A DNA stretch of 8,771 bases, from assembly GCF_034932145.1 (NCBI RefSeq), contig NZ_JAYGHV010000429.1:1-8771 (forward strand). The letters run 5' to 3'. The position numbers and the translations under genes are program-made. Positions 1 to 5,808 of this stretch are shown here, piece after piece. The notes beneath the pieces were generated by a model. That model was not told the origin of the DNA and did not search any database. It was given only the letters and a program-made list of their open reading frames with translations. Each line of letters begins with the position of its first letter. The stretch's first letter is position 1. Source of the stretch: CCY15215 sp034932145. GTDB lineage: Bacteria > Cyanobacteriota > Cyanobacteriia > Cyanobacteriales > Spirulinaceae.

Positions 1-71
1 AGATCGACAGTTCCTGATTGAGAAAGGTAGCGAAGAAAAATATCGGGATCTTCGCGATCGAAATCAGACAT
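1..71 (-). CDS. 5' end of an unidentified gene, running off the left edge
   Basis: An open frame starts at an ATG at 71-69 on the minus strand and reads without a stop to the window edge, giving 23 residues beginning MSDFDREDPDIFLRYLSQ. The composition is that of a normal soluble, acidic N-terminus, with no signal peptide or membrane segment. It contains an in-frame GATCGCGA stretch typical of this genome's coding DNA. I see no good Shine-Dalgarno sequence upstream. A 12-bp palindrome lies 15 bp before the ATG. I do not recognise the family. It is in the same direction as the YjbQ gene, about 140 bp away. The call rests only on the open frame and plausible composition, so a chance ORF is possible. 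Confidence 0.45.
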   Translation of the reverse strand, partial: MSDFDREDPDIFLRYLSQSGTVD

Positions 72-85
72 AGGTATTATTTTTT

Positions 86-97
86 CCCATATATGGG
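86..97. promoter_or_regulatory. 12-bp perfect palindrome upstream of the partial gene
   Basis: CCCATATATGGG is flanked by a run of six T on the left and, after one C, five A on the right, so the symmetry extends over about 24 bp with one offset base. It sits 15 bp before the ATG at 71, where an operator or promoter element for that gene could lie. It could also act as a weak terminator for transcription coming from the YjbQ gene. The sequence cannot separate these possibilities. Confidence 0.3.
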
Positions 98-209
98 CAA
101 AAAGATAAAGGCTAATCGGCGATCGCTACTTTATCTAGACTTAAATTATAGATGAATTTCTCCCATCTAAATGTATAACTTGAGATAATTAATGAAAGCA
201 TTCATTCAT

Positions 210-632
210 TTAATTTCCACTCACGTGAATGACAATTTGACGATGATGAGGATGTTGGCGATGTTCCCACAGATAAATTCCTTGCCAAATCCCTAAAACT
301 AATTTTCCTTCTGAAATAGGAATTTGTTCTGAGGTTCGCGTCAAAGCAGAACGAATGTGAGCGGGCATATCGTCATCACCTTCTGCATCGTGAATATAAC
401 TTTTCCCATCTTCGGGAACGAGTTGGCTAAAAAAGTTGGCTAAGTCTTTGAGAACGTCGGGATCGGCATTTTCTTGAATTACTAAACTGGCAGAAGTATG
501 ACGAACAAAAATTGTACATAAACCAATTTTTACTCTAGATTCAGAAACTAAATTTTGGATTGGATATGTGATGTTATGAAAGGATTTTCCTGTTGTCTGA
601 ACTTTAAGGATTTTTTGAACGATGTGAGACAT
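210..632 (-). CDS. YjbQ / UPF0047 family protein
   Basis: This encodes a 140-residue cytosolic protein of the YjbQ (UPF0047) family, a small single-domain fold. Some members show weak thiamine-phosphate synthase activity, but the physiological role is not settled. The family signatures are present: RHTSASLVIQENADPD at about 44-59 with His45, the acidic HDAEGDDDMP segment at 81-90 followed by AHIRSAL, and the C-terminal GIWQGIYLWEHR block at 114-125. These conserved His and acidic residues form the likely metal/ligand site. Length matches the family. I chose the ATG at 632 because GAG lies about 6 nt upstream and MSHIVQ fits the usual N-terminus. A GTG at 638 would add two residues. A short AATGAA/TTCATT hairpin (191-206) follows the stop and may be a weak terminator. 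Confidence 0.93.
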   Translation of the reverse strand: MSHIVQKILKVQTTGKSFHNITYPIQNLVSESRVKIGLCTIFVRHTSASLVIQENADPDVLKDLANFFSQLVPEDGKSYIHDAEGDDDMPAHIRSALTRTSEQIPISEGKLVLGIWQGIYLWEHRQHPHHRQIVIHVSGN

Positions 633-656
633 AAGCACTCTAAAAAAGAACTAATG

Positions 657-685
657 TAAATATTATAAATATGATAAATATTATC
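657..685. repeat. Direct repeat and palindrome in the YjbQ upstream region
   Basis: The 10-mer TAAATATTAT occurs at 657-666 and again at 675-684, an 18-bp period. The second copy overlaps a palindrome GATAA-ATA-TTATC at 673-685. The block is almost pure A+T and lies 25-53 bp before the YjbQ start on the minus strand. ATTATA at 662-667 reads as TATAAT on the minus strand and could be its -10 box, but I see no matching -35 box. It may be an operator or simply AT-rich promoter DNA. Confidence 0.3.
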
Positions 686-721
686 TTGATTACAACTTCT
701 TAAAACTTTAAGTTTAAGATA

Positions 722-747
722 GCGATCGCTTTTTCTAAAACGATCGC
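722..747 (-). terminator. Hairpin after the Uma2 gene, built from HIP1 sequences
   Basis: GCGATCG (722-728) and CGATCGC (741-747) form a 7-bp GC-rich stem. Inside it TTTT can pair with AAAA, leaving one bulged C and a very small loop, so the whole hairpin is close to 11 bp. It begins two bases beyond the Uma2 stop codon, the right place for an intrinsic terminator on the minus strand. There is no clean U tract after it, which is common for cyanobacterial terminators. It may instead be a chance pairing of two copies of an abundant palindrome. Confidence 0.45.
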
Positions 748-749
748 AT

Positions 750-1307
750 TTACAATAACTTCTTCAAATCCAGCGTAAATCCTGGAACGACTTCCTCACC
801 GCTTAAAATTGCATTTTCTCGATACTGAGTAATCGAGCCATCCCCACGATAAACGAAAGCCTGACGATGAGCGCGATCGATTAGCCAGCCTAATTTCACC
901 CCATTTTCAATATATTCTTCCATCTTCTCCTTGAGCATCTTTAAACTATCTGTTTTAGAACGAATTTCTACGACCAAATCAGGAACAATACTGCAAAATT
1001 TATCTTCTCCTGTATCCCATCCTTCCGGCAAGCGATCCTTAGCAATAAAAGCCGCATCGGGAGAACGTACAGCACCATTAGGAAACCTAAAACCACCACT
1101 AGAACTAAAAACTTCTCCTAAATTATTGCTTTCTACAAAAGCGAATAAATATGCGCCAACTTTAAGTTCTCGATTGCTAGAAATTTGACCAGTAGGTGCC
1201 ATTGTAATTAAAGTTCCATCTGCATTCCGTTCAAATCTCAGTTCGGGGTTTTTAGAACTGAGTTGCATTAACTCTTCATCAGTAATGAATTTGAGGGCTT
1301 GTATCAT
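750..1307 (-). CDS. Uma2 family (DUF820) restriction-endonuclease-like protein
   Basis: This encodes a 185-residue protein of the Uma2/DUF820 family. The family has a PD-(D/E)XK nuclease-like fold, is greatly expanded in cyanobacteria and has no well-established function. Visible signatures are FITDEEL near the N-terminus, RSPDAAF at 81-87 with Asp84, PDLVVEIRS at 109-117 with Asp110 and Glu114, the lysine-rich KMLKEKMEEY at 123-132, and GWLID at 140-144. The expected nuclease core residues therefore appear intact. I prefer the ATG at 1307 to one at 1337: the residues between are a poor match to the family, the extension carries a HIP1 palindrome, and GGA lies just before 1307. It lies 96 bp downstream of the FecR-like gene on the same strand and may share its transcript. 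Confidence 0.88.
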   Translation of the reverse strand: MIQALKFITDEELMQLSSKNPELRFERNADGTLITMAPTGQISSNRELKVGAYLFAFVESNNLGEVFSSSGGFRFPNGAVRSPDAAFIAKDRLPEGWDTGEDKFCSIVPDLVVEIRSKTDSLKMLKEKMEEYIENGVKLGWLIDRAHRQAFVYRGDGSITQYRENAILSGEEVVPGFTLDLKKLL

Positions 1308-1403
1308 TGTTCCGCGATCGCACTTCTTCCTCATCATAGCACCGATATTTAAGAAGCGATCGCCTATCTATACTCATTCCAAGATGCACCCGGCTATTCT
1401 CTC

Positions 1404-2183
1404 TTAAAATGGCAATCTCGGTCTTGGTGGAGTAGTCGGAATACCAAATCTAGGTAAGCGAGGAATATCAATATCTGGATACAAATTCTCTAAAGATTCC
1501 TGTAGGGCTGATGTTCCCAAGAGAGGTGAGTTAAACCCTTTAAATAACGCACCATTGAGAATATTTTCAACATCACTTTGTAGTAATTCTGCCACTTGTC
1601 CGAAAAGGCCACTAGGGGTAATCGCAATTTTTTCTCCGGCTTTAATGGCGATCTCTTGTGGAGTTTCTTCTGTTGTTTCTGACTCCTCTTTTGTCAGTTT
1701 AACCTTTAGTTCTCCTTCTAAAACTTTAATTTGTGTCTCTCCTGCTGCGTTAACTTCCATGACATAAACAGTTCCTTCTACGCCAATTTCAAACGTAGCC
1801 GTACAACCATTAGCGGGACCGCTTGCTAATAATAATCCTTGTTGAACTTCAATACATTGACCGACAATAACCGAAGATTGCGGTCCTAAACGACCCATTG
1901 CACCATTACTGAATAAAAGGGATGTACTCGCTGCTTGAGTAACAATCTTCTGTTTTAATAGGGCGATCGCATCTACTTCGGCAAGGTCTTCATCGATAAA
2001 CACGCCGTTTTCCTCCGCGTTTTCATCGGACTTTACGATTTCTTGTACGATTGCTTGATTGATTTGCGCGATCGCGGGAATTGGGCGCAGTGCCGAGTAA
2101 ATAATAATCCCAAAGCTGGCAAGTATTCCCCCCATTATTTGCACGTTAAAACCGTGCTGTTTTTTAACTCGAATCATCTTCAT
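1404..2183 (-). CDS. Secreted FecR-domain protein
   Basis: This encodes a 259-residue exported protein with a FecR-like beta domain, a fold found in sigma-regulator proteins and in many cyanobacterial envelope proteins of unknown role. Residues 13-39 form a signal peptide or membrane anchor ending in AIA before Gln40. The FecR core spans about 75-192: GRLGPQSSVIVG at 97-108, EVQQGLLLASG at 112-122, GVEGTVYVMEV at 134-144, VLEGELKV at 154-161 and AIKAGEKIAI at 179-188. Cys110 and Cys127 flank the central strands and may form a disulfide in the periplasm. An acidic Thr/Glu linker (165-176) and a Pro/Arg-rich tail (about 240-259) follow. The start is set at the ATG at 2183 because GGAGG sits exactly 5 nt before it. 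The ATG at 2195 overlaps that Shine-Dalgarno sequence. It is divergent from the CHAT gene. A conventional cytosolic iron-sensor role is unlikely, since no sigma factor or TonB receptor is nearby. Confidence 0.82.
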   Translation of the reverse strand: MKMIRVKKQHGFNVQIMGGILASFGIIIYSALRPIPAIAQINQAIVQEIVKSDENAEENGVFIDEDLAEVDAIALLKQKIVTQAASTSLLFSNGAMGRLGPQSSVIVGQCIEVQQGLLLASGPANGCTATFEIGVEGTVYVMEVNAAGETQIKVLEGELKVKLTKEESETTEETPQEIAIKAGEKIAITPSGLFGQVAELLQSDVENILNGALFKGFNSPLLGTSALQESLENLYPDIDIPRLPRFGIPTTPPRPRLPF

Positions 2184-2188
2184 ATTAG

Positions 2189-2193
2189 CCTCC
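2189..2193 (-). promoter_or_regulatory. Shine-Dalgarno that decides the FecR-like start
   Basis: On the minus strand GGAGG lies 5 nt before the ATG at 2183. An in-frame ATG at 2195 overlaps the ribosome site itself (ATGGAGG), so calling the longest ORF adds four false residues. The hydrophobic signal is the same with either start. Confidence 0.8.
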
Positions 2194-2247
2194 ATTTTTG
2201 CTTGTTTTTATTCGGCAACCTGATTCAAATCTTTGTAAAACTCTTCG

Positions 2248-2276
2248 ATTATACCACAAAATTAGTATTTTGACAG
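2248..2276 (-). promoter_or_regulatory. Sigma70-type promoter of the FecR-like gene
   Basis: On the minus strand there is a perfect TATAAT (2253-2248) preceded by TGG, an extended -10 (TGn). A CTGTCA -35 element (2276-2271, 4 of 6 matches to TTGACA) lies 17 bp upstream. Transcription would start near 2241, giving a leader of about 58 nt that ends in the GGAGG site. This is the best-formed promoter in the window. Confidence 0.6.
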
Positions 2277-2286
2277 TCATGATTTA

Positions 2287-2349
2287 TTGCGAGACCGCTT
2301 GCTAATAAATGCCTTGTCGCACTTCTTGCCCTTGAACAAGAGTAGGATT
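2287..2349 (-). pseudogene. Decayed fragment of a second FecR-like gene
   Basis: Read on the minus strand, 2349-2308 gives NPTLVQGQEVRQGI, which matches the style of the intact FecR-like protein (VGQCIEVQQGLL). After a one-base deletion the reading continues in another frame as LASGLA, matching LASGPA. At DNA level, GACCGCTTGCTAATAA (16 bp) is identical at 2293-2308 and at 1817-1832 inside the intact gene, and the sequences on both sides align with scattered changes. The uncorrected frame hits a stop at 2304-2302. I infer a remnant of a tandem or earlier FecR-like gene that once stood next to the CHAT gene. A local DNA duplication is the alternative. Nothing recognisable continues on either side, so only about 20 codons remain. 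Confidence 0.6.
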
Positions 2350-2407
2350 TTGCTTTTTATCATTTTAAAGAACTAGAAAATGATGCTACTATAGTAAAGG
2401 ATATTCA

Positions 2408-5155
2408 ATGATTAACCAAAAATTTCCCGAGGACTTACGGATGGGGTGGAACTGGATTTCTCGCAGGGCGATCGCGATCGCAATCGGACTAAACTTCCTA
2501 AACTGCGGAAGTATTATTCCTGTTTATGCTGCCGAAGATTCTTTAGTATCTCCCAATATATCTCCTTCCGTACTTTTTGAACAAGGAATGGAATTGTATC
2601 GCCAAGAAACTGAATCATCTTGGCGAGAGGCAATTCGTAAATGGGAAGAAGCCTTACAAATCTGGCAAGATAGTGGCGATCGCGAAAATATTACACTTGC
2701 GTTGAATTGGTTGGGTTTAACTTATAAAAACCTCGGGGAATTGGATCGCGCCCTTGAATTGTATAAACAAGCCTTACCTCTCTTTCAAGAATTAGAAGAT
2801 CGCCATTCTCAAGCCAGCACTTTAATGGCGATCGGGCAAATTTATAGCACATTAGGAGAGTATCAAATTGCCCTCGATCGCTACAAGAAATCCCTTCCCC
2901 TTTGGCAAGAAGTTAATTATCGCACGGGAGAAGCAGCAAATCTCAACAGCATCGGTCTTATTTACGACCAATTGGGAGAAAGCGAACAGGCTTTAGAATA
3001 TTATCAACAAGTTTTAGCGATCGCAAGGGAAGTAGGCAATAAAAAAGGAGAAGCTGCTGCCCTAAATAATCTGGGTTTGGCTTATAATAACTTGGGAAAA
3101 GAACCCGAAAGTTTGCAACAATACGCGAAAGCATTGCAAATCTGGGAAGTTCTACAAGACGATCGCGCTAAAGCCGGAACCTTGAATAATATCGGTTTCA
3201 TCTCTGCACAAAATGGAGAAAATGACAAGGCGATCGCGCAATATGAAGAAGTCTTAAGCATCTGGCAAACTGTCGGCGATCGCTCTGGATTAGCCAGCAC
3301 CCTCAATAATTTAGGGGTGGTCTATAGCAATAAGGGAGAACTCGATCGCGCCCTCACTTATTATGAAAAAGCTCTGTCTTTACGAATAGCCATCGGCGAT
3401 CGCGCCAAAGAAGCCCTAAGCCGCTATCGTATTGCCCTCGCCCAACGAGAAAAAGGCAATGCAGACATCGCCCTGGAAGAAATTAAAATCGCCGTCGAAA
3501 TTGTGGAAAGTCTGCGAAGAAATGTCGATAGTCAAGACCTGCGAACCTCCTTTTTTGCCAGCAAACAGGACTATTATGAGTTATATATCGACCTGTTGAT
3601 GCAATTGCATCAAGAGCGCCCGAGAGAGGGTTATGATGGTAGAGCATTAGAAATTAGCGAGCGATCGCGATCGCGCTCCCTCCTTGATATCCTAGCAGAA
3701 GGCAACGCAAATATCTCCTCGGGAGGAGACCCAGAATTATTACAACGAGAGCGCCAATTGCAACGCCAACTGGATATATTAGAACAACGGCGTATTAGAA
3801 TCGCAAGCGGAGAGTATCCCCTCAACCGCAAAATTGACATCAACCGAGAGGTGGAGATTCTTCTCAAAGAATATCAATCTGTGCAGGATTTAATTCGCCG
3901 TACCAGTCCCCGCTATGCGGCCCTCACCCAACCGCAAACCCTGACCCTTGAAGAAATTCAGGCACAAATTCGCGATCGCAATACCCTGCTATTGGAATAT
4001 TTTATCGGGGAAAAACAAAGCTATCTTTGGGCAGTTACCCCCGATTCAATTCAGAGTTACACCCTACCTGGACGAAGCGAAATTAAAAACGCTGCGTTCA
4101 ACTTTCGCCAAGATTTGCTGCGATCGAATCGCCCCTCGGGATTTGCCCAAACCCAACGGACGGCGATCGCCCTCTCTAACCTCATTCTTGTTCCTGTTGC
4201 TGAGGAACTAAAAAATAAGCACTTATTAATTGTGAGCGATGATATCTTACATTTTATCCCCTTCGCCGCGATCGCCGAACCGAACCTTGAGCAGAAAAAC
4301 CCTTTACTCAATATTCCCGAGGAAAAGGCGACTATTTCCCAATATCAGCCTTTGCTCGAGAAACACGAGATCGTCAATCTTCCCTCTGTCTCCACTTTAG
4401 CAGCACTACGCCGCCAAGTTCGCGATCGCCCCACTCCTGCCAAAACCCTGATCGCGATCGCCGATCCCATCTTTGGCAATAATGATACTCGCATTGCCAA
4501 TTCTTCGCGATCGTCCCTTGAACTTCCCCCAGATGTGGCACAGTTTGCCAGGGAAGCAGAACTATTATTCAACCGCTTGCCTTTTACCCGAGAAGAAGCA
4601 GAACAAATTCTCTCCCTCCTTCCTGCCGAAGAAAGTGATAAAGCCTTTGGTTTTCAAGCCACGCGAGACTTTGCCACCAGTTCCCAATTACAAAATTACA
4701 AAATCGTTCACTTTGCCACTCATGGGCTATTTAACAGCAAAAATCCTCACTTATCTGGTTTAGTTTTTTCTCTCGTAGACGATCGCGATCGCCTCCTCAA
4801 TGGTTTTTTGCGCCTTCCAGAAATTTTTAATCTCCAATTTTCCGCCGATCTCGTGGTGTTGAGTGCTTGTCAAACGGGACTGGGGGACAATATTCGCGGT
4901 GAGGGAGTTATCGGTTTAACCAGGGGATTTATGTATGCTGGGGCAGCGCGAGTTGCTGTAAGTTTGTGGAGTGTAGACGATCGCGGCACCGCAGAATTAA
5001 TGGTACGATTTTATCGAGGAATTTTAGAGGAAAAATTAGAACCCGCAGCAGCTTTGCGATCGGCTCAATTGCAACTTTGGCAGAGTGAACAATGGCGATC
5101 GCCCTTCTTTTGGGCAGCATTTACACTACAAGGGGAGTCAGGAACTCACCGCTAG
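2408..5155 (+). CDS. Exported TPR-CHAT caspase-like protein
   Basis: This encodes a 915-residue protein with an N-terminal export signal, a TPR scaffold and a C-terminal CHAT (caspase HetF associated with TPRs) protease domain. A hydrophobic stretch (21-41) ends in VYA before Ala42-Glu43, so the protein is probably periplasmic. Seven to eight TPR units with a 40-residue period span about 57-370; repeating cores include GLTYKNLGE, GLIYDQLGE and GVVYSNKGE. A helical linker with ERSRSRSLLDIL and a charged coiled-coil-like region follows. The CHAT domain covers about 570-912: HFATHG with His772 and LSACQTGLG with Cys821 supply the caspase-type dyad, and SLWSVDD plus FFWAAFTLQGE complete the fold. 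The catalytic pair is intact. AAGGA lies 7 nt before the ATG at 2408; Met12 (2441), with GAGG upstream, is an alternative start that gives a more typical signal peptide. The stop codon lies inside a hairpin, and the last residues (SGTHR) look like an appended tail. Substrate and trigger are unknown. Confidence 0.93.
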   Translation: MINQKFPEDLRMGWNWISRRAIAIAIGLNFLNCGSIIPVYAAEDSLVSPNISPSVLFEQGMELYRQETESSWREAIRKWEEALQIWQDSGDRENITLALNWLGLTYKNLGELDRALELYKQALPLFQELEDRHSQASTLMAIGQIYSTLGEYQIALDRYKKSLPLWQEVNYRTGEAANLNSIGLIYDQLGESEQALEYYQQVLAIAREVGNKKGEAAALNNLGLAYNNLGKEPESLQQYAKALQIWEVLQDDRAKAGTLNNIGFISAQNGENDKAIAQYEEVLSIWQTVGDRSGLASTLNNLGVVYSNKGELDRALTYYEKALSLRIAIGDRAKEALSRYRIALAQREKGNADIALEEIKIAVEIVESLRRNVDSQDLRTSFFASKQDYYELYIDLLMQLHQERPREGYDGRALEISERSRSRSLLDILAEGNANISSGGDPELLQRERQLQRQLDILEQRRIRIASGEYPLNRKIDINREVEILLKEYQSVQDLIRRTSPRYAALTQPQTLTLEEIQAQIRDRNTLLLEYFIGEKQSYLWAVTPDSIQSYTLPGRSEIKNAAFNFRQDLLRSNRPSGFAQTQRTAIALSNLILVPVAEELKNKHLLIVSDDILHFIPFAAIAEPNLEQKNPLLNIPEEKATISQYQPLLEKHEIVNLPSVSTLAALRRQVRDRPTPAKTLIAIADPIFGNNDTRIANSSRSSLELPPDVAQFAREAELLFNRLPFTREEAEQILSLLPAEESDKAFGFQATRDFATSSQLQNYKIVHFATHGLFNSKNPHLSGLVFSLVDDRDRLLNGFLRLPEIFNLQFSADLVVLSACQTGLGDNIRGEGVIGLTRGFMYAGAARVAVSLWSVDDRGTAELMVRFYRGILEEKLEPAAALRSAQLQLWQSEQWRSPFFWAAFTLQGESGTHR
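2468..2481. repeat. Two overlapping HIP1 palindromes in the CHAT signal peptide
   Basis: GCGATCGCGATCGC consists of two overlapping copies of the cyanobacterial HIP1 octamer. In this frame it encodes Ala-Ile-Ala-Ile-Ala, residues 21-25, which is the start of the hydrophobic core of the export signal. Confidence 0.9.
3661..3674. repeat. Second overlapping HIP1 pair inside the CHAT gene
   Basis: The same 14-mer as at 2468 occurs here in a different reading frame and encodes the Arg-Ser-Arg-Ser-Arg run of the ERSRSRSLLDIL segment between the TPR and CHAT parts. Single HIP1 copies are scattered through the whole window at roughly one per 300 bp. Confidence 0.9.
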
Positions 5156-5176
5156 AGTCCGGAGGACTCTAGCGGT
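5148..5176. terminator. Perfect 13-bp hairpin between convergent genes
   Basis: ACCGCTAGAGTCC (5148-5160) and GGACTCTAGCGGT (5164-5176) are exact inverse complements around a 3-nt GGA spacer. The CHAT stop codon TAG (5153-5155) lies inside the left arm. A strong stem between two convergent genes suggests a bidirectional terminator. No U tract follows on either strand. A second small hairpin follows 4 bp later. The pair also resembles the structured 3' ends of IS200/IS605-type elements, discussed under findings. Confidence 0.6.
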
Positions 5177-5180
5177 ATCT

Positions 5181-5194
5181 TGAGGGAACCCTCA
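5181..5194. repeat. Second small inverted repeat TGAGGGAACCCTCA
   Basis: A perfect 14-bp palindrome. As RNA it would fold as a 5-bp stem (TGAGG/CCTCA) with a GAAC tetraloop, stacked directly after the 13-bp hairpin and followed by GTTTAAA. It may be part of the same terminator or transposon-derived structure. Confidence 0.55.
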
Positions 5195-5207
5195 GTTTAA
5201 ACCCAAC

Positions 5208-5279
5208 TCATCCGGCCAGAGCGAGAAAATCACTCAAATCAGGACGAGCTAAAGTATTTAAGCGGTTTCCTTTTACCAT
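5208..5279 (-). CDS. Possible 23-residue peptide coupled to the DUF4278 gene
   Basis: An ATG at 5279-5277 overlaps the DUF4278 stop codon as TAATG, the classic geometry for translational coupling. The frame runs 23 codons to a TGA at 5210-5208. The peptide reads MVKGNRLNTLARPDLSDF followed by LALAG, a composition like ordinary protein and unlike random AT-rich DNA. I recognise no family, and its length gives no statistical support. It could be a remnant of a longer C-terminus or a chance ORF. Confidence 0.25.
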   Translation of the reverse strand: MVKGNRLNTLARPDLSDFLALAG

Positions 5280-5605
5280 TAGTGAGATAAACCAACCCGC
5301 TCTTCCGATCGCAGCAAGACCGATTCTTGACGTTTAAGTTCTGTACGTTCTTTGTTCAAGAACAGGGCGCGGGCCCGTTGTCCGATGCTGGGAGTAGGAT
5401 TAGCCTTAACCGCAGGCGCTTCCTGTCCTTGGGTGTAGGGGACTCCGCGATAAACCAAATCTAATGTTGGTTTTTGAGCCGTTGGTGCTTTGCGATTGCG
5501 AAAACGCCATTCTAAGCCCCGATATTTGCCAGTAATTTCGGTGTCAAGACTTTCTACAGTAGTTGGATTGTATTCGTAAGCAACGCCACGATATGTAAGT
5601 TTCAT
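5279..5605 (-). CDS. DUF4278 domain-containing protein
   Basis: This encodes a 108-residue protein with the small DUF4278 domain, found almost only in cyanobacteria and of unknown function. The domain begins at residue 1 with MKLTYRGVAYEYNP, continues with GKYRGLEWRFRN at 26-37, and carries a second LVYRGVPY motif at 50-57, so the domain contains a repeated YRGVxY element. A basic, probably helical tail (about 75-108, RARALFLNKERTELKRQ) follows. There is no signal peptide or membrane segment, so the protein is probably cytosolic. The start is set at the ATG at 5605 because GGAGG lies 5 nt before it and because DUF4278 proteins normally begin with MKLxYRG. A 69-residue upstream extension of the open frame, from a TTG codon, is leader and promoter DNA. 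It converges on the CHAT gene across the 5148-5176 hairpin. Confidence 0.9.
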   Translation of the reverse strand: MKLTYRGVAYEYNPTTVESLDTEITGKYRGLEWRFRNRKAPTAQKPTLDLVYRGVPYTQGQEAPAVKANPTPSIGQRARALFLNKERTELKRQESVLLRSEERVGLSH

Positions 5606-5722
5606 GTCCGCCTCCTTTTCCTTAAAGTTTCGAGTGAGGCGCGTTCCTTCAGGAGATTTCCTTACTTCCGTCTCTCGGCTATTGACTAATTCCGAAGAGA
5701 TGAACGATTTCTTTTTCTGTCT
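5606..5722 (-). promoter_or_regulatory. Long structured leader of the DUF4278 gene
   Basis: From the predicted start near 5722 to the ATG is about 117 nt. It contains an 8-bp stem with one bulged base, TCTCTCGG (5671-5678) against CCGAAGAGA (5692-5700), with a 13-nt loop. A CTCCT (5655-5651 on the minus strand) is complementary to AGGAG (5616-5612) of the ribosome site, so the Shine-Dalgarno could be sequestered. This may be a cis-regulatory leader. I do not recognise any known riboswitch class. Confidence 0.35.
5611..5615 (-). promoter_or_regulatory. Shine-Dalgarno that fixes the DUF4278 start
   Basis: GGAGG on the minus strand, 5 nt before the ATG at 5605. It supports the short 108-residue product over the 177-codon open frame that extends upstream from a TTG. 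Confidence 0.8.
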
Positions 5723-5728
5723 GTATCC

Positions 5729-5757
5729 ATTGTTACCGTTTTTTAGAAAAAAGTCAA
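5729..5757 (-). promoter_or_regulatory. Promoter of the DUF4278 gene
   Basis: On the minus strand, TTGACT (5757-5752, 5 of 6 consensus matches) is followed after 17 bp by AACAAT (5734-5729, 4 of 6). The spacer is A/T rich. This is a reasonable sigma70-type promoter and lies inside the spurious upstream extension of the DUF4278 frame. Confidence 0.5.
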
Positions 5758-5808
5758 GACATTTGCAAAAGTTTACATTTAGTCGGATTAGTTTGGGAGA
5801 TGTCGCGT

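Noticed and set aside
148..170. TAGATG/CATCTA inverted repeat between the partial gene and the YjbQ gene
   Set aside because: Six AT-rich base pairs with a 9-nt loop are too weak and too common in such DNA to interpret.
2043..2273. Plus-strand ORF of 76 codons opposite the FecR-like start
   Set aside because: It overlaps the FecR-like gene and its promoter in antisense, has no ribosome site and no recognisable protein pattern.
2459..2490. Twin-arginine (Tat) signal in the CHAT N-terminus (SRRAIA)
   Set aside because: The Arg pair is not followed by the expected Phe-Leu-Lys-type residues, so a general Sec signal is the simpler reading.
2504..2506. Lipoprotein attachment at Cys33 of the CHAT protein
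   Set aside because: The residues before it (FLN) do not form a lipobox, and a better signal-peptidase I site follows at VYA-AE.
2408..5155. Link of the TPR-CHAT protein to type III-E CRISPR (craspase)
   Set aside because: No CRISPR repeats, Cas7-11-like gene or other cas gene is present, and this protein has an export signal, unlike the cytosolic craspase subunit.
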